From Cherax quadricarinatus (Eukaryota; Arthropoda; Malacostraca; Decapoda; Parastacidae): a DNA stretch of 64,000 bases. The notes under the pieces are model-generated. The model did not search any database. It saw nothing but the letters and a program-made list of their open reading frames with translations, and was not told the DNA's origin. This document shows positions 56,445 to 64,000 of the stretch, piece by piece. Every line of letters begins with the position of its first letter. Position 1 is the stretch's first letter. The position numbers and the translations under genes were made by a program. The stretch spans positions 18,011,719 through 18,075,718 of the forward strand of contig NC_091293.1 in NCBI RefSeq assembly GCF_038502225.1, written 5' to 3'.

Positions 56445-57071
56445 ACAATAAATGTCACATTAGTTGCACTTGTGTCCCTTTACTTTACATATTGTCGGTA
56501 ATTCTACCAACTTTATTACAAACAAAAAATAGAAGATTTACTGTTATGCAGACTAAAGCAATATTATAATAATTGTATAAATAATGTCACCCCATTCATG
56601 ACTGCATATTAAAATGGCTAGTTAGACATTTATTGGACAATGATATCATTTGTTTACTCTTGAACATCGGCAAAAATCAAACATTTCCCTTACTTTGAGC
56701 TCCATTTCAAGGTCGTTTTCATAGTGAAATCAGTCAAAATCACCTCCATTTCTATAGTATGTTTTCCATTCTATCAAATGTGACTATGAACACGAGAATA
56801 TAACCATAAAAACTATGTGAAGATACACCTCAAAGTTGGCGTTTTAATCCAAAAACACGGTCGGAGTTTTTTTTTTCTCTCTCTTTATGACTGCTTGCTG
56901 CAGGATTTTTTTTATACTGCACACACTGACCACACAGACCCATTCTCTAACATGTGGGCCTACCAGCTTTCTCCTGCTTGATTTGAAGCCGCTAGAATTT
57001 TTGAGTATATATACGTCAAACACATTGGCTCGTGAGACATATATATATGACCGAAACAGTCAAAGGGTTAA

Positions 57072-58320
57072 GGAGATTTCTCAGAAGCATCAGTAAGAGC
57101 AAGAGACTACAGTTGTAAACCAAGAAAAGAAAAAGGAATGTCAGGGGATACAATCAAGTTTTGCTTTGTGAATATTGCCAGAATATTCAAGTAAAATTAA
57201 ATAAAATTTATAGAAAATTAATGGAAAATTTAAAATATGTGTATAGTACCTGTTTGTTAGAGTGAAGATGGGATACCATGAGCATAAGTTTTCTGTAAGT
57301 TCAAATAAATTATTGTGTACTACACATGCATATTGTACAGTGCTGTACAGTATATAAATATTCTGACTAATTTCTAAATTTATTGGTGTCTAATTTAAAT
57401 AAATAACTTCATTTCCATGCAGAAATATTTGACAAAATGCGATTGAAATAATGTAATTTTTCTCCATTTAATAATGATAACATCTTGAAAAGTTACCCAT
57501 AATGTCAGGAACATTCAGTATATTTTATTTTTATCCATTGACAGGAAACTACAAGTGGAATTTTTTGACCTCTTGGTGTTATGTGCTACCATATTGCTAT
57601 GCTGGTATGACTCATTAGTATATATGATGTTATAATACACACTATGTTATTTAGTGAAAGTACTGTGCTGTATATGTAAGTGTGTCAAACAAGGCTACTT
57701 GGTCATCTTTCACCTGAGAGGATATTCTTATGCTCTATAATTATGTACCTAGTTTCCCAAGGGCTATAACAACAAGTTATTGATCGATTTTGCTGCCATT
57801 TTCCTGTACTCTGTTGTATGTATGATAGTGTTATAAAGCAACCTTGACTACAACTTCTTTTTCTTATTTGAGCTATATGTAATTTGTAAAACTTAAGCAG
57901 GCCTGAATGACTCGTATGTTTTAAAGTTTTTTAGGAATACCGTATAATAATTTGGAAATTTATGCATTTTCTTATTTTTTAAATTCTCTGTTATAACCAT
58001 TGCACATTTATATATGGACAACACAAGTCAAACATGTTTATTCCCAATATGAAGTGAAACCTCCATATTCACTCCATCATTAACAGTTAACTTGGTTTTT
58101 TCATGGAAGTAATCTAGCCTTGTGTTGCCTCACATGAAGAATAAGGTCTGAAACAATTTTATTAATTATTTTATGAAGACTGTAATGGCAAGTTTTCCAT
58201 GTGTCATACAAACAACACTGTATATATTTTTATGTGAAATATTGTTTTATATATAGCATTCATTGTAATTAAAATGACTAATGTGTAGTATGTGTATTTT
58301 TGTTTGTGCTAAAGGTTTTT
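57072..58320. other. Single-copy-looking AT-rich region upstream of the USP gene
   Basis: No match to the repeats in this window and no convincing reading frame. It could be a 5' intron of the USP gene, since a strong splice acceptor ends it, or intergenic sequence. No promoter element could be supported. Confidence 0.45.
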
Positions 58321-58335
58321 TTTTTTATTTTTCAG
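58315..58335 (+). promoter_or_regulatory. Predicted 3' splice site upstream of the USP coding exon
   Basis: A near-unbroken pyrimidine tract (GGTTTTTTTTTTTATTTTTC) leads directly into CAG, AG at 58,334-58,335. It is the best acceptor in the 350 bp before the coding start. If used, the exon from 58,336 carries a 351-base 5' UTR. That UTR includes a five-codon upstream ORF at 58,354-58,371. Confidence 0.55.
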
Positions 58336-58686
58336 AAATTTATATAAAAAATCATGGAAATTGACTCCTAATATGTTCTAAATCTGGAAAATTGCTTCAG
58401 ACAATTTGATAGATGGAATAGTTCAAGTAGTGAAATCAAAATAGAAGTCACAGTATAGACTTGAAGACTGTGCAGTGTTTAATGATGTAAATGTATTCAG
58501 AAATTGTGAAGTGTGTACATTGTATAATGAAAGATAACATTACACAGAGTTAATAATGTTTGGTTTTTATGTGGATTTTAGTTTGAGGAATATGAAACTC
58601 AGTTTAGTAAAGGTGCTAGGACTATTTATCTTTCAATGAAGTAGCCTTCAGTTTTGTGGCTTGGTGAGGTGTGAGGCAGGTGTCCC

Positions 58687-61600
58687 ATGTGTGGGGTGGC
58701 GCGGGACAAGACCGGTGAGAGTGACATTGTGCCCCCCCTGGAGGCCGCCATGCCTCCATCCATCACACTGGGATCTGAACCTCCCAAGCCCACAGCAGGT
58801 CCGGGTGATCATCTGCTTCCACAGGAGCCACCTGCGAATAAGGATATACCCACGATCGACTTGTCTTGTGATGAGAACGATGACTTGCAGAAGGCAATTG
58901 CACTCAGTCTTCAGGACCAGCAGGGCACTACCACACTGCAGGGTGTTTCAGCTGAGGATCAAGAGGTTTCTCGAGCCTTGGAAGCTAGCCTAAAGGAATC
59001 TCAGCCTCAGGCTACCATTGACCTTTTGAATCCTCAGGAACGTAAACGACAGCCTGGAGTTCCTGTGGGCCTTAAAAATATTGGCAACTCGTGCTGGTTT
59101 AATGTTGTTATACAGCCTCTCTTTCACATACCAGTGTTTAGAGACTTGATCCTCAATTACTCTCAAAATGGGGATGTTGACGAGCAAATGGAGGAAACAC
59201 AAAAATCCTCTCGGCAGCTTGTTCCAGCTTTACGTAAACTTTTTGCTTTAATGATTGGCTCAAATAGGAAGTATATTGACCCTACTCATGCAGTTCATAT
59301 ATTTCAAGGGCAAGAAATGAGAAAAAATGCTCAGCAAGATGTCTGTGAGTTCACTCATAAGCTTTTAGAGAGACTTGAAGAGGAATTTCAACAACTACTA
59401 CGGAGGCAGGGGGTTGAAAAGGAGAGTTCAGGGTGTCATGTCTCAAAGGATGCTGACTTTGACAATCCAATCATGAAGCTTTTCTATGGTCAATCAAAAA
59501 AGGAAATCTGTGATGATGATGAAGGTCCTAAACAGGAAGCTTTTGGTCAGTATCCTCTCCATGTAATGAACTATGAAGATATACATGACAGTATTCTGGC
59601 TTCAATGGCTAGCTGTATGCCCAACACACTTGGGGATGTTGTTGAACCTGTGCAACAGGAAACCTGGTTTAAGATGTTGCCACCTGTTTTAATATTTTCT
59701 TTGTCTAGATATGAATATTCACATGAGAAGAAAAGAGCTGAGAAAGTTCACAATAAATTTGAATTTCCAGAAATCTTGTATATGGACCGCTATATGGAAA
59801 TTAATAAGAAAATTATAAAAGAAAAACACATAAAAGTTGCTAAGTTGAAGGGGGAATTGAATAGTCTAACAAAGACACTTGATAGATATCTAAAGTATGG
59901 TACTGGTAAAGCAAAATATCCAATTGGTGACATTCTTAAATATACATTAGATTTTGCACACACTGGCCTTAGCCCAGCATCGGAAGCAGAGGCTAATTCT
60001 GTTCCATCTCCATCTATGATGGAAGTGGATGGGGTTGAAGCCTGTGAAAATGATGTTGAAATGGCTGATGCCCCAGAAGTTAAGAAAGAACGTTTACAGG
60101 AAAATGGCATGGAAAAAAACAAATCGAGCATATTAATTAAAGGTGAAACTATTATGAATAATTTGATATTAAAAGAGGAACTAGTAGCAAACAATATAAT
60201 AGTAAAGGAAGAATCATTATCTAATAGCCTTGGCTCAAACGAGAGGGAAGCTGATGAGGAACCTCAGCAGATGCCATCCCCATCCAAAAGAATGAGGATA
60301 CTGCCTCCAGCACCACGAAACATAACTTCTTCAGAATTGTCCATTTTGCAGTCTTGTCTTTCACGTTGGCTTCAGGATATAAACTTGCAAGTTGCAGAGC
60401 TCCGTCGATGTATTGCTGAGCTCGAGCAACAGCTGTATCAAATGTATGATGAACCCTTCCTGAAAAGGATACCATATAGGTTGCATGCTGTTGTAGTTCA
60501 TGAAGGGCAGGCCTCAGGGGGCCACTACTGGGTTTATACATTTGATAATGTACATAAAACATGGAAGAAATTCAATGACATACAGGTTGTAGATTCTAAC
60601 TGGGAGGAACTTTTGCAGGATAGTGTTGGTGGGCAGAATAATGCAAGTGCATACTGCCTTCTCTACATTGATGAGAGTCGCTATAACACACTCTTTCCTC
60701 AAGCTCCAGAAAACATGGAAACTATGATGGCCAACATTGCTATTGACTTACAGGAGTATGTCAAGAATGACAATTTAGCTTTTATGAGAGAGTTAGAGGA
60801 GTGGGATACTAAACAGGAGAAAAGTGACCAAGGAAAGGACCCTGCTGTGGGATTGCAGTATCAGCAAAGTGGCAGTAGCTCATGGGATAATAATATGCCA
60901 TTAGTACCAGTTACAGCACCCAACTCTCCTGATATTATTTGTGTTCAAGAAGCTGATGAAGCAAGTTTTTTCACCGAGGTTCAAACAATGCTCACTCAGA
61001 CCATTCTTGATGCTCTTGCCAAGAAAGATGAAAGTACATTACAAAGAGAACGTGGGGCTCTGTTGAATACTATCTTGATTAATGAATTTGTACGTCTTCA
61101 GAGTTTTGCTGATGTAAATCCTGAGAGTAATCCCTACAGTGAACCTTCTATTTTAGACTTTGGAGTCTACCTCATACGAAATAACCAAAATATAGGTTCT
61201 CTTTTGCGGTGGTATGGATGTGAGGTAGTCTTACAAGTAGCACAGACTGTAAATGAGCGCACACCTGTAATAGAAAGAGTAGCACAGGAAGCTGCACAAT
61301 ACTTGCATCAGCTTCGTGAGCAGCACCAACGTACTGAAGGGCCAGAGTACCGTGGTTGGCGACGCCATTACCGCACTCTAATTGACTGTGCATGGCACTT
61401 AGTTTTCGGGTATCGTCAGTATGAGAAAGGTCATTTAGAACGTGCTCTACCTCTCTTGCTCCGAGCTTGTCGATTTCACACAGAGTTGAAAGAACGACCA
61501 CCATCTGGTACCAAAAAAACGTTGGATAGAAGAGTGCTCTGGAAGTGTAGACGTACATGCTTATTGGCTCTAAATGAACATCTAATAGAGACATTTCTTA

Positions 61601-61953
61601 ATGGAGAAGAGCAACAAGTTGGGGAAATTCACGGAAATGTGACTTCACTGATTATACCAGCTTTAACACAGTTAGGTGCTTGTGGTGTTGAAGAAGACAA
61701 GGCAACGGCAGATGATGTTCGTGCTCATTGGTGCCAGCTATTGGAAAGGGAAATAGGCTCTCCGGCTAAATCCAAAATGATTGGACAGATATTGGAAGGG
61801 GTGCTGAGCGGAGGGGGTGAAACCAAGGGAATACTTCCGGTGCAGATCCCTCGTCCTCCAACTGTTCTTGCACTGTATAAGCAATATGTGGAAACTTGTA
61901 GTGCTGTTATGACAGCTACAAGTAAATGTAAGACCCAGACTAGTGATTTGTGA
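58687..61953 (+). CDS. Ubiquitin carboxyl-terminal hydrolase, USP25/USP28 family, single exon
   Basis: A 1088-codon cysteine protease that would remove ubiquitin from proteins. Visible order: a SUMO-interaction-like motif (PTIDLSCDEND, residues 55-65); two ubiquitin-interacting motifs (ENDDLQKAIALSLQ at about 63-78, EVSRALEASLKES at about 93-105); and the USP catalytic domain with Cys136 in the Cys box (NIGNSCWFNVVIQPLF), His613 in GQASGGHYWVY and Asn630/Asp631 in KKFNDIQV. Between these boxes lies the long insertion typical of USP25/28 (about 380-590). A helical C-terminal region follows (EYRGWRRHYRTLIDCAWHLVF). Vertebrate members have an N-terminal UBA-like domain before the SIM; it is absent here. 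An in-frame TGA at 58,672 bounds the frame. Met22 (58,750) has a better start context (GCCGCCATGC) and may be the true start. Vertebrate USP25/28 genes have more than 20 exons; here the coding region is uninterrupted. Confidence 0.93.
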   Translation: MCGVARDKTGESDIVPPLEAAMPPSITLGSEPPKPTAGPGDHLLPQEPPANKDIPTIDLSCDENDDLQKAIALSLQDQQGTTTLQGVSAEDQEVSRALEASLKESQPQATIDLLNPQERKRQPGVPVGLKNIGNSCWFNVVIQPLFHIPVFRDLILNYSQNGDVDEQMEETQKSSRQLVPALRKLFALMIGSNRKYIDPTHAVHIFQGQEMRKNAQQDVCEFTHKLLERLEEEFQQLLRRQGVEKESSGCHVSKDADFDNPIMKLFYGQSKKEICDDDEGPKQEAFGQYPLHVMNYEDIHDSILASMASCMPNTLGDVVEPVQQETWFKMLPPVLIFSLSRYEYSHEKKRAEKVHNKFEFPEILYMDRYMEINKKIIKEKHIKVAKLKGELNSLTKTLDRYLKYGTGKAKYPIGDILKYTLDFAHTGLSPASEAEANSVPSPSMMEVDGVEACENDVEMADAPEVKKERLQENGMEKNKSSILIKGETIMNNLILKEELVANNIIVKEESLSNSLGSNEREADEEPQQMPSPSKRMRILPPAPRNITSSELSILQSCLSRWLQDINLQVAELRRCIAELEQQLYQMYDEPFLKRIPYRLHAVVVHEGQASGGHYWVYTFDNVHKTWKKFNDIQVVDSNWEELLQDSVGGQNNASAYCLLYIDESRYNTLFPQAPENMETMMANIAIDLQEYVKNDNLAFMRELEEWDTKQEKSDQGKDPAVGLQYQQSGSSSWDNNMPLVPVTAPNSPDIICVQEADEASFFTEVQTMLTQTILDALAKKDESTLQRERGALLNTILINEFVRLQSFADVNPESNPYSEPSILDFGVYLIRNNQNIGSLLRWYGCEVVLQVAQTVNERTPVIERVAQEAAQYLHQLREQHQRTEGPEYRGWRRHYRTLIDCAWHLVFGYRQYEKGHLERALPLLLRACRFHTELKERPPSGTKKTLDRRVLWKCRRTCLLALNEHLIETFLNGEEQQVGEIHGNVTSLIIPALTQLGACGVEEDKATADDVRAHWCQLLEREIGSPAKSKMIGQILEGVLSGGGETKGILPVQIPRPPTVLALYKQYVETCSAVMTATSKCKTQTSDL

Positions 61954-62790
61954 GATTTCTGTTCCTTAGTCCTTCCCCCACATTCACGGCCTGTTGTTTT
62001 ATTATATACGGAGACATGTGATTCTATGGAAAAGCTTTAGTTATATGAAGATATTCTTGCTAAAACTGTGATAAACTTTTGAAAGTGTTCTGGATCAGAA
62101 AACACTTAGAAAAGCTTTCCTCTAGCTTTTTAGCAATCAACGTAAGTTGCTCTAACCAAGCCAAGTTATGAAAAATATAAGAAGTTATGTATATGTATAC
62201 AGTGTATTGTATTCTGAGAAGAGGCTTCTTGCACATCCTCTGGAGAAAGGAAGCCGACTTTAACTACCTAATAATGTTTGTTTAATGCTCCTTCTACCCT
62301 GTAATACAGGGACGCTTATGCCACCTTAAAAGTACGTGTTGACCGTTGCTGGGAGAACTTACCGGTATTGTAAAAAAAATTCATGGTTTTTTGTTTTATT
62401 TATTTATGGTGTTCATTAGTTTTTTTATATTTAATACATACCCACACCCAACTCTGCTTGCTATTTTTGGAGAAATCATGTCATCACATCCTGCCAAGCT
62501 GAGATTAGAAATAATTAATCTTCTATTAATACATCTCTCAAGAAAGAAGAGTAAGAGACTGTTGAAGGAGTTCCAAGGAAGACCAAGTGGATGCTCTTAT
62601 TCTTACCGTAAGTGTTCTTAACTGCTGATGCTCTACCATAGCTAGTTTTGAATGTTTACTTGCAAATTTATCACAGTGGAAAGAGTAGTGGTGATACAGA
62701 TGTATCAGTCTGCATCTTAAGTAAATATTAATTATAAACAAATTGATCAATTAGAAGATTAACATTTACCAGTAGTGCAGGCTGTAATGT
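61954..62790. other. Downstream region, probable 3' UTR and intergenic
   Basis: No coding signal. I found no AATAAA on the plus strand; variants AATATA (62,174) and AATACA (near 62,433) are present. No poly-A tract that would mark a retrocopy end is visible. Confidence 0.5.
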
Positions 62791-62794
62791 AATA

Positions 62795-63700
62795 TAGTGG
62801 ACCCCCGCCTTACGATATTAATCCGTTCTTGAGAGCTCATCGTAAGCCAAAATTATCGTTAGCCGAATTAATTTTCCCCATAAGAAATAATGGAAATCAA
62901 ATTAATCCGTTCCTGACACCCCAAAAAAAATTTTTTTTTACCACATGAAATATTAATTTTAATACACACAAACTGAAGAAGACATGCACAATTACTACTC
63001 TACTAAGAATAGAATACATGACACTTACCTTTATTGAAGATCTGGTGATTGATGGGATGGGAGGAGGGGAGAGTGTGAGCTATTGTTTAGAAGGGGAATC
63101 CCCTTCCATTAGGACTTGAGATAGCAAATCCTTTTCCGGGGTTACTTCCCTTCTTCTTTTAATGCCACTAGGACCAGCTTGAGAGTCACTGGACCTCTGT
63201 CGCACAACAAATCTGTCCATAGAACTCTGTACCTCCCGTTCCTTTAAGACTTTCCTAAAATGGGCCATAACATTATCATTGTACAGGTTGCCAACACGGC
63301 TTGCAGTAGCTGTGTTAGGGTGATTTTCATCCATAAAGGTTTGCAGTTCAACCCACTTTGCACATATTTCCTTAATCTCTTTTTTCAATTCCATACTAAT
63401 TCTCGCCCTTTTTACCACAGGGATGGCACTAGAAGTTTTCTTGGGGTCCATGGTGACTTACTTTGCAGTTACAAGTGCTAAAAACACTGGGATAATGTGA
63501 AATGTACCGAATGTATGAGCAGATGCGACCTCGCTGGCTGGCTTGTAAACACTAGCACTGAGGCCACACGTGGGACGCGTCCTGGGCGAATCACGTAAGG
63601 CGAGTTTTTTATCGTGAGGCGAGGCAAAATTTTTGCGTTCAAATGCTTCGTATGGCGGATTTAACGTAACGCGATGCATTCGTAAGGCGGGGGTCCACTG
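62795..63700 (-). mobile_element. Tigger deletion derivative T12
   Basis: 906 bp. Left end TAGTGGACCCCCGCCTTACG (first base changed from C), right end AAGGCGGGGGTCCACTG, TA on both sides. The short direct repeat GTGCAGGCTGTAATGTAATA occurs just before (62,775) and just after (63,707) the element; it is part of a local tandem repeat, not the target duplication. Confidence 0.92.
63080..63451 (-). pseudogene. Tigger T12 fused N- and C-terminal transposase frame, 123 codons, open
   Basis: Starts MDPKKTSSAIPVVKRARISM and keeps the first 25 or so residues up to ELKKEI, then joins in frame to the post-catalytic C-terminal region (KEICAKWVELQTFMDENHPN) and runs to EGDSPSKQ. The deletion removed both HTH motifs and the DDE core. 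It cannot catalyse transposition. Whether the fused tail is expressed is unknown. Confidence 0.85.
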
Positions 63701-63702
63701 TA

Positions 63703-64000
63703 TTTAGTGCAGGCTGTAATGTAATATTTGGTGCAGGCTGTACTGTAATATTTAATATAATTGTGCATTAAAAATTATTGTACAGTATTCACTTATACTC
63801 TTAGTAATCACAGTATGGTATTCATTTAAATTCTTAGTAATGACACTGTTAATTATACAGTCCTAATTACTAGTGTATATATAATTATATTTTTGATAAT
63901 TGCTTTACAATATTCAGTCATATTCTTAATGTCTACAGTATTCAATTTTTCACCTCTTTTTAGCAAGTACAGAAGCTTTTTTTTTATTTATATTCCACAT
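63703..64000. other. AT-rich sequence with short degenerate repeats
   Basis: Contains two copies of GTGCAGGCTGTA-TGTAATATT (63,707 and 63,732) and degenerate repeats around CAGTATTCA and CTTAGTAAT (63,784-63,960). No gene seen. Confidence 0.5.

Larger units (their letters stand above)
53172..56519 (+). mobile_element. Penelope-like element with head-to-head inverted copy
   Basis: A plus-strand copy (about 54,393-56,519) is joined head to head with a minus-strand 5'-truncated copy (53,172-54,392). The arms 53,172-54,392 and 55,274-56,494 are nearly identical inverted repeats of 1,221 bp, differing at only a few bases near the outer ends. A 13-bp target duplication CAAACAAAAAATA flanks the whole (53,164-53,176 and 56,520-56,532). 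This layout, variable target duplication and RT plus GIY-YIG content are typical of Penelope-like elements. Confidence 0.92.
52638..57071. mobile_element. TTAA family B element B4, carrying a Penelope-like element
   Basis: TTAA at 52,638-52,641 and 57,068-57,071. Tips CCCTTTGACTGTCACAATCC and GACCGAAACAGTCAAAGGG. The core breaks at CAAACAAAAAATA (53,164-53,176) and resumes after the Penelope-like insertion at 56,520. Right-end palindromes GTATATATACGTC and CATATATATATGACC are partly decayed. Confidence 0.9.

Noticed and set aside
60221..61594. Minus-strand frames of 113-140 codons over the USP gene
   Set aside because: Antisense to a well-supported catalytic domain; no own domain, start context or conservation argument.
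61954..62790. Poly-A tail or target duplication marking the USP gene as a processed retrocopy
   Set aside because: No A-rich tail follows the stop within 800 bp, and no direct repeat flanking the gene was found; the A run near 62,923 belongs to Tigger T12.
62775..63726. GTGCAGGCTGTAATGTAATA on both sides of T12 as a 20-bp target duplication
   Set aside because: Tigger elements duplicate TA only, and a third partial copy at 63,732 shows this is a local tandem repeat.

Overview
This is a eukaryotic, intron-bearing, AT-rich genome segment, most likely from a decapod crustacean (crayfish, shrimp or lobster type). That is inferred from the repeat mix: CR1/jockey-superfamily LINEs, Tigger/pogo DNA transposons, a Penelope-like element, very long ATC and AAT microsatellites, and an invertebrate-looking USP25/28 gene. 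I see no bacterial features.

Layout. From 1 to about 57.1 kb almost every base can be assigned to a transposable element, and the elements are nested. One LINE on the minus strand (here L-b1) begins near 0.9 kb and its interrupted pieces can be followed to 27.0 kb. Inside it sit a CR1 LINE (CR1-a1), a second LINE (L-c), several TTAA-flanked elements (families A, B and C) and Tigger copies, each with further insertions. A chain of Tigger copies and CR1 copies (T4, T5, T6, CR1-a2, T7, T8, T9, CR1-a3, L-b2, T10, T11, CR1-a4) extends the nest to 51.9 kb. From 52.6 to 57.1 kb a family B element carries a Penelope-like element with an RT and a GIY-YIG domain, built as a 1.2 kb inverted repeat.

The only convincing host gene is at 58.69-61.95 kb on the plus strand: a 1088-codon single-exon reading frame for a USP25/USP28-type deubiquitinase, preceded by a strong splice acceptor at 58,335. 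A short Tigger deletion derivative (T12) lies downstream at 62.8-63.7 kb.

Most complete mobile elements: CR1-a4 (ORF2 open for 979 codons; ORF1 with an SGNH-esterase domain and two frameshifts), L-b2 (ORF2 with one stop and one frameshift), Tigger T1 (one frameshift, one stop) and the Penelope-like element (one early stop). The TTAA families have no coding capacity, so they must be mobilised by an enzyme encoded elsewhere, probably a piggyBac-type transposase. Items most worth following up: the palindrome-tipped TTAA families, the two Penelope-derived inverted-repeat units with hammerhead-like motifs, and the intronless USP25/28 gene with a three-fold 11-residue repeat of sumoylation consensus sites. 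Element names (L-b, CR1-a, T1 and so on) are labels made up for this window.
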